Assembly (NCBI GenBank): GCA_942486035.1
Contig: CALNXK010000024.1
Span: 3,832,001-3,896,000, forward strand
DNA from: Porites lobata
Lineage: Eukaryota; Cnidaria; Anthozoa; Scleractinia; Poritidae
Length of the DNA: 64,000 nt
Direction: 5' to 3'
The translations under genes were made by a program, and so were the position numbers. Under the pieces are notes generated by a model. The model searched no databases. It saw nothing but the letters and a program-made list of their open reading frames with translations, and was not told where the DNA came from. Each line of letters begins with the position of its first letter. Within the stretch, counting starts at the first letter, position 1. Below are positions 1 through 9,160 of the stretch, piece after piece.

Positions 1-452
1 TTATGGCTCTAGAGGTGAACTGAAAGTAAAACACACAACACAAACACAAGGTGAGTCATTTTCTATCTATTTCTTTCTTTCTTTCTTGCTATCTTTTTTT
101 ATTTTTCAACAAATGGAATTTAAAATGTATTTTGCTTATTTTCATACATTCTTAAACTGAATAAAATTCAAAGTTCAGCGATCCGGGCTGCCTTTGTTAT
201 CTCAAGAATGAAGCCTAAAACTTGCACATACCTGCCGAAAAATTGAAGAACAGGAAGTCCTTTACTCATGAATGCATTGCAAATGAGTCAATCTGATCTT
301 TTGTAGCGTATACATCCTACTCTGATTGCTTTTATACGGTGAAGACTCGTTGGGGGTCCGCCATCTTGTTTGTTATGATGGTTCACATCCGGTTAAGATG
401 CATCATGGGATGTTATATTTAGCTGCATTCTTTCCTACCACCAGACAAAACT
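1..452. other. Non-coding left edge; possible exon end near base 50
   Basis: No supportable gene. On the plus strand bases 1-50 end in AACACAAG followed by GTGAGT, a good consensus splice donor, so a 5' exon could end at about base 50, but nothing else backs it. After that comes a pyrimidine-rich CTTT tract (about 60-105) and then plain AT-rich sequence. A run of A at about 466-475 lies just inside the end of the adjacent HEPN ORF. Confidence 0.25.
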
Positions 453-1067
453 CTATAAATGGGTCAAAAAAAAAAATGCGCATGTCAGAACTCTTGCTCT
501 CAAGGTGTGAAGTTCCGCGTGCAGAGTCTCATCAATTGAGTCCGTCTTGACTGAAAGGGCTTCGAATGCATCTTTGGCGAGATTAACGTACTGATCAAAC
601 ATGTTTTGATCCAGCTCTGTACTGGTAGAATGACAAAGTGAATTTCTGAGGCGTCTCAGCTGGTCGATAGAGAGCGCGAATGTTTCATAGGGGTCTCCGT
701 TTGTGCTGATGACAGAGCCATGGAACTGTCCATGAGGGACTCCACGAGGCCTCACATACAGCTCATCGAGTGTTTTTAGGTTACCCGTACCGTCTGGTGA
801 ACGGAAGGACTTTGCATAGAGTGTGGCTTGAAACAGCGCTGTACAATCCCACTCTTCATATGACTTTTGTGTAGGAATGCCCTTGTTACCGAATTCATTT
901 CTGTGTAATAATTTTCTCACAGCATCGGAGTCGTCCCACTGATTCCGTCTAAATTTTTTGTCCCACATCACCTTAAAAGTTTGACGTAAGGCTTTGGGAA
1001 ATTCGTCCACGACAATGATGCTAAACTTTAAGTAGTTCAACCGCTCCTTTGACTCAAGTCGAACCAT
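453..1067 (-). CDS. DZIP3-like HEPN-domain protein, single-exon ORF (204 aa), possibly a fragment
   Basis: The ORF starts at ATG (1067) and resembles the HEPN domain of DZIP3/RUL138-like proteins, a family I recall as expanded in corals. Visible family features are an N-terminal LNYLKFS segment, a WDKKF stretch, KSYEEWDCTALFQATLYAKSF near residues 68-90, a PHGQFHGSV segment, and RRLRNSLCHS near residues 137-146, which fits the R-x(4-6)-H motif of HEPN domains. HEPN proteins are often RNA-binding or ribonucleolytic, but the role of the coral versions is unknown. The last residues are low-complexity, read through a T-run on the minus strand into LTCAFFFLTHL. The true 3' end may therefore be a splice or a truncation. 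No other domain (NACHT, RING, TPR) is seen nearby, so it may be one exon, a short gene or a pseudogene. Family assignment is from memory of motif order. Confidence 0.6.
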   Translation of the reverse strand: MVRLESKERLNYLKFSIIVVDEFPKALRQTFKVMWDKKFRRNQWDDSDAVRKLLHRNEFGNKGIPTQKSYEEWDCTALFQATLYAKSFRSPDGTGNLKTLDELYVRPRGVPHGQFHGSVISTNGDPYETFALSIDQLRRLRNSLCHSTSTELDQNMFDQYVNLAKDAFEALSVKTDSIDETLHAELHTLRARVLTCAFFFLTHL

Positions 1068-2369
1068 GTTTTCGATTTGGCAGATTTGTGAACTTGAACA
1101 CCTCAGTTAAATCTAAAAATGGATTGAAAAGACATTTATTTAAAATAGCGTTCTTCTCACTTTGACTTTGGTCGTACCAATTTTAAGAACACATTAACAC
1201 TAACAAAGACAAAAATGGCGACTTCAAACATTCGAATACCTACAACTTAGGTATAGATAGTTTTAAGTCTCTGAAGAAACAAACGAAATAAATCATACCA
1301 AGTCACTTTTGCGAGGCGGTTGATTCATACTGACGGCCAAATTTTGATATAGTGGCGAAATTCTCGTGGATTTGATCCCCAAAACGAGAGTTTTTAAGGC
1401 TTACTGACAAAGGAATTGCGAGGCGTCGTTCTTCAAACGAAGGAAGAACTGCGAGAACGATTCGAAACTGAAACGGGAAAAACCCCACATTCCTAGAAGT
1501 AAAGAACGATTCGAAACTGAAACGGGAAAAACCCCACATTCCTAGAAGTAAAGATTATCAGCCCGTGATCTTGGCTTGTAACGCCGGTTGGTCACGCCGT
1601 TGTCATGCTTTGTACGTAGGACCGGGGGGGTACTTTAGGAATTTCTGGGTGGGGATGTGCCGCTGGGACCCTGGAAATAGTTGTTTTTCCTCCCACATAG
1701 GTCACAGAGGTCAGCACTCGTCGCTACACTCGTTAACATCCTCGAAAGGCCTTCTTATCTTCGGTTAGATTTCATAAACGTATGACGTCACGCTCGCCCC
1801 GAAGGTATGTGATTTATCTGCACTTCGATCGTCTATACCGGACTTGTTTGATTTTTGGTGAGAGATTTTGTCCCACTTTTTCGATCATTCCTCGATTGAT
1901 TCCAATCAATTCAAACAAGAAGATGCCACTGCCTCCGTTTACAGGATGTTTTGATGTTTCAAGCCTCTTCTTACTCCACGGGGAAAAGGACCTTTCAGTG
2001 GATGTTACTGAATAACATCCTTTGAATGGCCCCAGATCACCAGGCTGTGTATCTAGGTGAGAATTATACATTATCACTTTCCTTACTGAATACATGTACA
2101 GTGTAAAAATCGCCATACTCATATTTCACACTTCAGGAGAAGGATCAATATTGTTATTTATTATCCCGCTATTATGTCATTTTACCATATAATGTCAAGA
2201 GAATGCGCAAAATATGAGGCGGTAATAATAATATTATTTAATAATATTTCTGTCTGATTTGGTTAAAATGTCTGGTCACTAGGTTTTCGCCTGGCACTGG
2301 GCACAGCCCGGCACCAGGGGCCAGTCCTTTGTCCAAAAAGGTAGGGGGCTTGCCTTCTTGGTCAGTTTA
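1068..2369. other. Intergenic, repeat fragments
   Basis: No gene seen. Contains a 49-bp tandem duplication (1455-1552). A G-run fragment 'ACCGGGGGGGTACTT...GGGGATGTGCCGCTGG' (about 1615-1680) also occurs at 31.1 kb. A segment at about 1700-1880 matches, inverted, the segment at about 14260-14480. The rest is AT-rich. Confidence 0.5.
1455..1552. repeat. 49-bp tandem duplication, two copies
   Basis: Two adjacent copies that look identical (1455-1503 and 1504-1552), each starting GAACGATTCGAAACTGAAAC. The identity suggests recent slippage or unequal exchange. Confidence 0.9.
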
Positions 2370-2924
2370 GGGGCCGACCATTTAACTCTTGAGGGGGGGG
2401 GGGGGGGGGGTGATTTTGAAAAAAAATTTCCTGCAAGCGCTTGTCGGAAGAAAAAAATTGCATGCAGCACAAATGTAATAGAAAAAAATTCTTGCGCTGC
2501 TGTAAGAAAGAAAAAAAAATGTTGCAAAGCTATTTCATCATTCCGGGGGTCTTTAAAAAATCGCAGCAAAACTGCAACCATTTTTTTCCCTTGCTGACTG
2601 TGAACTCTGGATTTGATGATGCTGCAAAATTATTGCGTCATATGTGCAATGCATTATTAGCTTATCACAAGCAGTATTATAAATGGAGGTATTTTTTTTT
2701 ATTAAAGAATCAAGTTTTAATAGACAAAGGAAGTTTTTTGTTTCATTTTTAACAGAAACATTTTTATGTAATTATTTTCTATTTAGATAAATATAATATA
2801 TTTTTTTAAGTTTTAGTAATGCACCTATCGATGTCTAGCCCCAATTGGGGGAGTGCAGGTATACCCAGGGGCTATTGACAATTGATTTCAAATATTTTTG
2901 GTCAATAAATTTCAAATTCCACAC

Positions 2925-3228
2925 TGTAAAGAATTTTATTGGCTGAATCCTTCTGTGTAACAAGGCTTGATGTTCTAAAGGCGGTAAAGCTCAAAAACTA
3001 GTCGGTTCTCTCAATAAACACTATCCGTACTCAAGACTACAATCAAAGTTTGCCATGTAACACTACGCCCGGTCACGTAGATCAGATAACATCTAAATTC
3101 TAAATTAGTCAAAACAACAAATCTCTGTGCGGTTTCAAGTGTTCATTTTCCTAGGCTATTTCCGCTATTTCTATTGTTCTATTAGTTTCAGTTCAGTGTT
3201 CATTGTTCATAGGCTCGATTTCTTGACA
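2925..3228 (-). repeat. BEL 3' LTR
   Basis: 304 bp, bounded by TG...CA. On the minus strand AATAAA (2935-2940) lies close to the distal end and is a likely polyadenylation signal. It is identical to the other LTR apart from one A/G difference (CAATCAAAG here, CAATCAAGG there). Confidence 0.95.
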
Positions 3229-3238
3229 CTCCCCCCTT
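3229..3238 (-). promoter_or_regulatory. Polypurine tract
   Basis: AAGGGGGGAG on the minus strand directly abuts the 3' LTR, the expected plus-strand primer for reverse transcription. Confidence 0.85.
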
Positions 3239-3248
3239 GACCAACTGC

Positions 3249-4595
3249 TCACTGTTGGTCAAGAAGTCTCCTGATCTTGTCTGCAGTAGCTGCTGCTGCT
3301 CGTCTCGGTGGTCTCACAAGTTCAGCTGGATGGTCAGGCTGCTGGACAATTCCAGCTTCCTCGGTTCCGACGTGTTCGTTTTGAGGCAGGTTTCCGGTGT
3401 TCACTTCCAGTGGGACAAGTTTCTGCACTGCTCTCCGCATCGTTGAGGGCTTTCCCTTCTTGCTGATGGCTCGCAACACAGCACCTCGTTTGTGTCCATC
3501 TTTGCTCTCGATCAGCTCGGTGATTTCTCCTAATCTCCACTTGCACCTCGCTAGACTGTCGTCGTGGATCAGAACGACGTCTCCAACCTTGACTTCTTTG
3601 TTCTGATTTCCTCTGGTTCCGCAATAATGAAATTCTCTCAGTCCAACAAGGTACTCGTTAGACCATCGTTTCCAGAAGTGTTCTAGTAGTCTGCTGAGGT
3701 AACGCGCTCTCCTTTCAAGGCTGGAGGCGGTTTCTTCATTATCGCTTAGCTCGGCGGGGTTTGGTAGTGTGGCAAGTCGTCTTCCAATGACCAGGTGCGA
3801 TGGTGTAAGGGGTTCTTGATCTGTGATGTCTGAGTAGACATATGTGAGGGGACGTGAGTTTAGTACTCCCTCCACTTCTGTTAAGACTGTAAGTAGCTCT
3901 TCAAAGGACAGCTGCGCCTTTCCGAGAACTTTGCGAAGGCTTCTTTTTACTAGTTGTACCATACGCTCATAGTAACCTCCCCACCATGGCGCTTTTTCTA
4001 GAATAAACTTCCAAGTGATCCCTTGGTTGGCGGCAAAATCTTGCGTTCTCTTGTTCTGAAGTAGTTGTCCTAGCTCCTTGTTGGCTCGCTTGAAGGTCTT
4101 CGCGTTGTCGCTTGTTATGGAGGCTGGTCTCCCACGTCTGGCTATGAACCTCCGCAAGCATCTGACGAACGCTTCCGTTGAGAGGTCTGGTGTCAGTTCT
4201 AGGTGTAAGGCTCTCGAGGTTGCACAGGTGAATAGGCAGATGTACGCTTTCTTCATCTGTTTAGTAATGCCGCTGGTGCTTTTCACGTACACAGGGCCGG
4301 CGAAATCCACTCCCACATGGGTGAAGGCCGGGCTTCCGGAGACTCTTGATTCAGGTAGATCAGCGGTCGGTGGTGGTCTGTACGGCACTCCCTCTCTTTT
4401 CTTACAAATAACGCATTGATGCAGGATCCTCTTTACGTACTGTCTCCCCTTTGGAATCCAGAAGTTTGTCCTTACTTCGACTAAAGTTTCCTTCACTCCT
4501 CCGTGATTGGTCTTCCGGTGGCAGGCTTCCACAATCAGTCTTGTCACGTGATGCCGCCTCGGTAATAGTGAGGGGTAACGGGTTTCGACACTCAA
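3249..4595 (-). CDS. BEL pol, 3' part: integrase (open fragment, frame-shifted from upstream pol)
   Basis: Open frame of 448 codons with no true start of its own (the first codon is TTG); it is the continuation of pol after a frame break near 4597-4605. It holds an H2C2 zinc-binding module (HH...H...CVICKK, residues about 15-65) and a DDE integrase core: VGVDFAGP with the first Asp near residue 98, SDNAKTF with the second Asp, and KAPWWGGYYERMV with the Glu. A C-terminal DUF5641-like region (VGDVVLIHDD...KWRLGEITEL) follows, with a basic tail. Integrase would insert the element cDNA into host DNA. All catalytic residues appear intact, so the damage is confined to the frame junctions. The stop at 3249 lies 11 bp before the polypurine tract. 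Confidence 0.9.
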   Translation of the reverse strand: MSVETRYPSLLPRRHHVTRLIVEACHRKTNHGGVKETLVEVRTNFWIPKGRQYVKRILHQCVICKKREGVPYRPPPTADLPESRVSGSPAFTHVGVDFAGPVYVKSTSGITKQMKKAYICLFTCATSRALHLELTPDLSTEAFVRCLRRFIARRGRPASITSDNAKTFKRANKELGQLLQNKRTQDFAANQGITWKFILEKAPWWGGYYERMVQLVKRSLRKVLGKAQLSFEELLTVLTEVEGVLNSRPLTYVYSDITDQEPLTPSHLVIGRRLATLPNPAELSDNEETASSLERRARYLSRLLEHFWKRWSNEYLVGLREFHYCGTRGNQNKEVKVGDVVLIHDDSLARCKWRLGEITELIESKDGHKRGAVLRAISKKGKPSTMRRAVQKLVPLEVNTGNLPQNEHVGTEEAGIVQQPDHPAELVRPPRRAAAATADKIRRLLDQQ

Positions 4596-4740
4596 CGGGG
4601 CGTTTCAAGTCTGCCTTTGCACTTCAGAATGGTATCTTCATGTCTGAACAGCCCAAGCTGCTGTTTAAGGTTCTCGAAGTTCCTCTCTCTTTCAAAGGGC
4701 TTTTGAACTTCACGGATCCAAAGTACTTTTCGCTTCACTG
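4596..4740 (-). pseudogene. pol linker in a third frame, bounded by two frame breaks
   Basis: Between the RT/RNase H frame (stop at 4710) and the integrase frame (open from 4595), the expected BEL linker is readable only in the remaining frame, e.g. LWIREVQKPF and KCKGRLE. The switches fall beside short homopolymers: TTTT at 4727-4730, and GGGG 4597-4600 with TTT 4603-4605. Each is compatible with loss of one base. They could be genuine mutations or homopolymer errors in the assembly. Confidence 0.75.
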
Positions 4741-7700
4741 ATTTCTTCAGCTGTAAGGGTGGTCTGTTTACTTTGTGCTTCTCTTCTCTCGGTCTTTGCT
4801 GACTTCAGATTTCTGATGAACTTCAGGCTGAGAGCTGTTACTCTGAATAGTTTAGTGGCATCGCTGAAACGTTCGCAGTCGATGATTTCAGCCAGCTTTA
4901 CAGGATTGCTAGGCTCTGTGGTCAGGTTAACCATGGTAGTCACATTCGAAGGTTTTTGTTCCTTTGCTTTAAATTCCGTCCTGCATTCTTCTGTCAGATC
5001 TTCTTCCTTTGAGACTTCAGAGGCCGGGTAGTTCTTCGGTGGGCCCTTTAACCAGGCGGGGCCCTCCCACCACAGGCGGTTATCCACGAGCTCAGATGCG
5101 AGACACCCTCTGGAGCCAACGTCAGCAGGTTCAACTCCAGGACAATGACGCCAGCTCTTCGCATCGGTCAACTTGTGGATCTCGTCTATGCGGTTCTGCA
5201 CAAACTGCTTGTATTCTTTGTTGGACTGTATCCAGTAGAACACTGTAATACTGTCGGTCCAACAAAAGACTTCTTTGGTGTTCAATACCTGGGCTAAGGC
5301 TTCTTGTACGGTAGAGATCAAACGGGCCAGGATTAGTGCGGCAAGCAGCTCGAGTCTGGGAATACTCATAGGCGAAGATGGCGTAACTCTGCTCTTGGCT
5401 GCTACGAGGCTTGTTTTGTAGCCATCTTCGGTTTCAATGCACAGGTAGACTACTGCACAATACGCTCCCTTTGAAGCATCTCCGAATCCGTGTAGAGTTG
5501 CAAACTTAATTCTTCTTTCTTCTTCTGGGAAGTAATAACGATTCACAGTCATTTCGCCAACTTTTTCCAGGTCAGTCAGCCACTTTTGTAGGCGGTTTCT
5601 TCCAGGTTGAGGGGTGAGGCTGTCCCATTCACACTTACTTAGACAAAGTTCTTGCAGCAGCATTCTTAACACCACCATCACTGGTGATATCAGTCCTAGA
5701 GGATCAAACAGTTTGGCTGCAATTCGGAGAACGTTTCTCTTTGTAGGTTCCAGGTTTCTGGCGAATTCGACGATCTTATTCAGCTTCATAACAATGGTGT
5801 CTTCCTCCAGGTTCCAATTTGTTCCGAGGACCTTATGTTCCTTTGTGGGGTCGATTTCTTCTAGGCCGCCAACGGTGATCTTTGCGTAAGATTGTTCTTC
5901 GTCTGATGCGGATTCTTGTTTCCCAAGACGTTCTCGTTTCATTCTGTCACTTGAAATCTTCTCAATGACTCCTCTTCTGTTCGACGCCCATTTGCGTAAG
6001 TTGAAACGCCCAGCTGCGAAGCAAGAATTAGTCTCCTTGTAAATGGAATACGCTTCTTCATCGTCTTCGCCGCCAGATGTCAAATCATCCACGTACAGGC
6101 CTGCTAGAGTGTACTCTGCTAAGGCTGAGTCATGTGCATAGTACTCGGTAACATGGTGCCGTAGTGTCGCGTTGAGCAGGAACGGAGAACAGTTCATACC
6201 GAAGATAACTCGGCAGAAGCGATAGATCTCAACATTTGGATCGTCCTTTGTAACGTCGTCAATCCACAGAAATCGCATCAGGTCTCTTTGCTGCTCATCC
6301 ACTGCGATATTCAGAAAGGCTTTCTCAATGTCGGCGACTAATCCAACTTTATGGGCTCTGAAACGCATCAAGATGTCTGCAATACCAGGGGTCAGCGGTG
6401 GACCAGTGTGAGTGCAATCGTTCAGGGAAGGACAGCTTGGTTTCACTTTGGCACTTGCGTCAAACACCACTCTCAATTTAGTCGTTAAGGCGTCGCTTCT
6501 GATAACGGCCTGATGGGGCAAATAGTGCGTCTGACCTGGTAACTGTTCTTCGGTTTCATCCACACGTTCAATGATTCCATGGTGCAGTTGATCTTGGAAG
6601 ATCTGGTCGTACTCTTTCATGATAGAAGGCTCTTTTCTTAGACGTCGCACGAGGGAGTTCAGTCTTGCAAGGCTTAGATCGTAGTTGTCAGGCAGTAGGT
6701 CTCGGTTTTCTTTCAAGGGAAGCTTCACAGAATATCGGTCGTTTGCGAATGAAATGTTCTCTAGAAATGCCTCATGGACAGTTTCTTTCTCTCTAATCCC
6801 GATTGAATCCAGGTCCCATAGTCGCTGAAGAAGCTCTTCCGTGTGGCATTCTTTTTTCGGTTCGCAGGCAACTTTTAGCACGTGTGTGGAGACAAAATTG
6901 ACGCTTGAAAGTTGCGCGCTTTTCTTCTCGCTGGGGACTGGGCCCGATAGTACCCATCCCAGGGTTGTACAGCTCGCCACAGGTCCTTCGCCGTTCTCTC
7001 CTCGTCTCGTCTCTCCAGTGAAAAATAACCACATGAAATCAGCGCCGATTAGCATGTCAATTTCTAGATTTTCGTTTCCATGGTCACCGTCGGCTAATTC
7101 AATTTCTGTGAGATAAGAAAACTGTTCCTTGGCAGTGTCAATCTCTTGACTTCCGATTGGTGTGCAAATGGTCGGTACAACAAAGGCTTCAATTTCTCGC
7201 GATGACCACATGTTCACATTTCTCACGGCAACTTTAACCTTCTCACATTCCGTTGGTTGCCCGGTGACGCCAGATCCGAATGTTTTTATCAAGAGCGATT
7301 CTTTACTGATTGTTGGCGAGTTTAGTTGGTCACGTGCGCGTTGAGTAATGTAACTTTTCTGGCTTCCTGAGTCAAAAATTACTCTCGCTCTTATTCCAGT
7401 CGAGGTGTTTCCATTTCCGATGAAGGCTTGTGCGGTTTGTAGCAAAATTGAATCGTGCGATCCCACGTAAAAGGTTCTTGTTTGTGAGGCTTGCGACGGT
7501 TGCCGATAAGGCCATGTATTGGTGGTATTTCCGTTGTTTTGGCTAACCATGGATTCCTGCTGTCGTTGTTGTGGTTTCATTGCCATTTCACACAGACTAA
7601 CGTGATGTCTCCCAGAACACTTTAAACAAGCCATATTTGATGGGCAATCTCTCGCAAGATGGCTTCTTTTAAGGCAAATAAAACAACGACCCTGCTTTTT

Positions 7701-7916
7701 TAGGCATTCTCTCCTCGCTGTTTTGTTTGTCACCACGTGGCAACTTGCTGTTGGGTGCGGTTGCTTGCAAAATGTGCAATGTGTTGTATTTGAAGGCTGG
7801 TTTCGGAAAACAATGCTGACGCGCTTGTCGGTCCTGATTTTGGCGATTTTGCGTTCCTTCGATCTTCTGGACTGTATAAATTTTCCTTTCGGGCCAGGGC
7901 CTGCACTCCTCCACAT
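4710..7916 (-). CDS. BEL pol: zinc knuckles, aspartic protease, RT, RNase H
   Basis: A 1068-codon open frame in the -1 frame relative to gag. Residues about 47-109 hold Cys/His knuckles (CTFCKQPHPTASC, CFICLKRSHLARDC, CLKCSGRHHVSLC). The aspartic protease active site is FDSGS at about 181-185, in a DUF1758-like domain. RT follows: VVFDAS near 484, VADIEKAFLNIAV near 527, and the catalytic YVDD at about 608-611. A Peptidase_A17/RNase H region follows at about 820-960 (FGDASKGAY, LELLAALI, CWTDSITVFYWI). Together these process the polyprotein and copy the element RNA into DNA. The frame ends early at a TGA/TAG-type break before integrase. The ATG at 7916 is unlikely to be used; entry from gag by frameshift or a mutational break is discussed separately. 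Confidence 0.93.
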   Translation of the reverse strand: MWRSAGPGPKGKFIQSRRSKERKIAKIRTDKRVSIVFRNQPSNTTHCTFCKQPHPTASCHVVTNKTARRECLKKQGRCFICLKRSHLARDCPSNMACLKCSGRHHVSLCEMAMKPQQRQQESMVSQNNGNTTNTWPYRQPSQASQTRTFYVGSHDSILLQTAQAFIGNGNTSTGIRARVIFDSGSQKSYITQRARDQLNSPTISKESLLIKTFGSGVTGQPTECEKVKVAVRNVNMWSSREIEAFVVPTICTPIGSQEIDTAKEQFSYLTEIELADGDHGNENLEIDMLIGADFMWLFFTGETRRGENGEGPVASCTTLGWVLSGPVPSEKKSAQLSSVNFVSTHVLKVACEPKKECHTEELLQRLWDLDSIGIREKETVHEAFLENISFANDRYSVKLPLKENRDLLPDNYDLSLARLNSLVRRLRKEPSIMKEYDQIFQDQLHHGIIERVDETEEQLPGQTHYLPHQAVIRSDALTTKLRVVFDASAKVKPSCPSLNDCTHTGPPLTPGIADILMRFRAHKVGLVADIEKAFLNIAVDEQQRDLMRFLWIDDVTKDDPNVEIYRFCRVIFGMNCSPFLLNATLRHHVTEYYAHDSALAEYTLAGLYVDDLTSGGEDDEEAYSIYKETNSCFAAGRFNLRKWASNRRGVIEKISSDRMKRERLGKQESASDEEQSYAKITVGGLEEIDPTKEHKVLGTNWNLEEDTIVMKLNKIVEFARNLEPTKRNVLRIAAKLFDPLGLISPVMVVLRMLLQELCLSKCEWDSLTPQPGRNRLQKWLTDLEKVGEMTVNRYYFPEEERRIKFATLHGFGDASKGAYCAVVYLCIETEDGYKTSLVAAKSRVTPSSPMSIPRLELLAALILARLISTVQEALAQVLNTKEVFCWTDSITVFYWIQSNKEYKQFVQNRIDEIHKLTDAKSWRHCPGVEPADVGSRGCLASELVDNRLWWEGPAWLKGPPKNYPASEVSKEEDLTEECRTEFKAKEQKPSNVTTMVNLTTEPSNPVKLAEIIDCERFSDATKLFRVTALSLKFIRNLKSAKTERREAQSKQTTLTAEEISEAKSTLDP

Positions 7917-8815
7917 CTTTCTCTGTTTTCTACTTCACTGCGCAGAAGTCGTAAGATTTCAGTGAGGTTCCATTCTCCGTCTTTCATTTCACGGCCCACT
8001 AACAGGCGAATATCTTCGGGAATTTTCGTCATTAGCACCGGTACGAGAAAACTTCCATAAGATTCTGTAGGCACTTCTAACGCTTGTAAGCCTCTTACGT
8101 GCGCTTCAATTTCATCGTAGGTTTGCCGTAATTTCCGAACGTCCGATGTGTTTCCTAAGGGCGTCAGTTTGAGAAGGCCATCCATGTGACTGCTTATGAT
8201 TACTTGTTTATTTCCGAATCGATTCTTTAGGAGCTCGATCGCTGCATTATAGTTGGCGTCCGTTAGAGGTAGACCGGCGATTGTCGCGGCTGCAGATCCG
8301 TTCAAGAGGCTTTTCAAGTAGTTGAACTTGTCGATGTCGTGCACTTCGGTATTTTCGTGAACAGCGCTCCTAAAACTATCCCAAAATGTCAACCACTGGC
8401 TTGGCTCCCCGGAGAAACTCTTTAAACTTATTCGGGGCAGTTTCGCGTGTTTGTTCGCGCTGCCAGCGCTTTCCGCTTTTGAAACTTGGGTCGGTGATCC
8501 ATTCCCGCTCTGGCTCTTACTTCCATGGAGCGACAGCACGCTTTCGATCTCCACGATAAGCTCCAATATTCTCTCGCTAAACCTTCCTGCGTCGGCGATT
8601 TCTTCTTCGATTTCTTCATCCTTTTCTAAGGCGCCCAAAATTGCTTCGTCCAAGTTGCGTAAGATTTCCATACGATCACGAAGCGAAATTTTGATTTGTT
8701 TCAACTTGTTTTCCTTTGAAGAATCGAAATCCTTGATTATTTGCTCTGCGTCTCCCATCAGCTTTGTGGCGTACAAGCGATGCCCTTGACGCTTCTGTTT
8801 GCTTTTTGAGGCCAT
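7730..8815 (-). CDS. BEL gag (361 aa)
   Basis: Starts at ATG 8815, just downstream of the primer-binding site. The N-terminus is basic (KSKQKRQGHR), followed by a charged coiled-coil-like stretch (residues about 20-95). Then comes a Pao-type gag domain (DUF1759-like): LPRISLKSFSGE, WLTFWDSFRSAVH, KFNYLKSLLNGSA, NYNAAIELLKNRFG at about 126-200. The product would form the intracellular particle that packages element RNA. The frame stops at 7730 without zinc knuckles. Those lie in the overlapping -1 frame, so the overlap is 187 bp (7730-7916). Confidence 0.9.
   Translation of the reverse strand: MASKSKQKRQGHRLYATKLMGDAEQIIKDFDSSKENKLKQIKISLRDRMEILRNLDEAILGALEKDEEIEEEIADAGRFSERILELIVEIESVLSLHGSKSQSGNGSPTQVSKAESAGSANKHAKLPRISLKSFSGEPSQWLTFWDSFRSAVHENTEVHDIDKFNYLKSLLNGSAAATIAGLPLTDANYNAAIELLKNRFGNKQVIISSHMDGLLKLTPLGNTSDVRKLRQTYDEIEAHVRGLQALEVPTESYGSFLVPVLMTKIPEDIRLLVGREMKDGEWNLTEILRLLRSEVENRERCGGVQALARKENLYSPEDRRNAKSPKSGPTSASALFSETSLQIQHIAHFASNRTQQQVATW
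7877..7883 (-). promoter_or_regulatory. Candidate -1 ribosomal slippery site A AAT TTA
   Basis: Read in the gag frame, codons GAA AAT TTA contain the heptamer A AAT TTA, which fits X XXY YYZ. I recall it as the same heptamer used at the Rous sarcoma virus gag-pol junction. A -1 slip here enters exactly the frame of the zinc-knuckle/protease/RT ORF. No strong downstream stem is obvious by eye. Confidence 0.45.
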
Positions 8816-8825
8816 TTTCCTATGA

Positions 8826-8856
8826 GCTCGTTCAAATCCGGCTCGTCAAAGGACCA
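8826..8856 (-). promoter_or_regulatory. Primer-binding site, tRNA-Tyr-like
   Basis: Immediately after the 5' LTR the element strand reads TGGTCCTT, complementary to a tRNA 3' end AAGGACCA. After three extra bases it continues CGAGCCGGATTTGAAC, complementary to a tRNA T-arm (GTTCAAATCCGGCTCG). The combination resembles the 3' end of metazoan tRNA-Tyr with a 3-nt interruption. The tRNA identity is from memory. Confidence 0.65.
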
Positions 8857-9160
8857 TGTAAAGAATTTTATTGGCTGAATCCTTCTGTGTAACAAGGCTT
8901 GATGTTCTAAAGGCGGTAAAGCTCAAAAACTAGTCGGTTCTCTCAATAAACACTATCCGTACTCAAGACTACAATCAAGGTTTGCCATGTAACACTACGC
9001 CCGGTCACGTAGATCAGATAACATCTAAATTCTAAATTAGTCAAAACAACAAATCTCTGTGCGGTTTCAAGTGTTCATTTTCCTAGGCTATTTCCGCTAT
9101 TTCTATTGTTCTATTAGTTTCAGTTCAGTGTTCATTGTTCATAGGCTCGATTTCTTGACA
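8857..9160 (-). repeat. BEL 5' LTR
   Basis: 304 bp TG...CA repeat, 303 of 304 positions matching the 2925-3228 copy by eye. It carries the promoter for the element. AATAAA on the minus strand (8867-8872) is near its inner end. Confidence 0.95.

Larger units (their letters stand above)
2925..9160 (-). mobile_element. BEL/Pao LTR retrotransposon, nearly full length
   Basis: Complete element read on the minus strand: 5' LTR (8857-9160), primer-binding site, gag, zinc knuckles, aspartic protease, reverse transcriptase, RNase H, integrase, polypurine tract, 3' LTR (2925-3228). It is flanked by CACAC on both sides (2920-2924 and 9161-9165), a 5-bp target duplication. Domain order PR-RT-RH-IN and the Pao-type gag/protease motifs place it in BEL/Pao rather than Gypsy. 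There is no envelope-like ORF. pol has two frame breaks, so this copy is probably not autonomous as read. The LTRs differ at one position by eye, so it inserted recently. Confidence 0.95.

Noticed and set aside
2279..2752. Overlapping ORFs of about 80-100 aa with KKK/FFF runs
   Set aside because: Arise from A/T and G homopolymers inside the MITE; no protein-like sequence.
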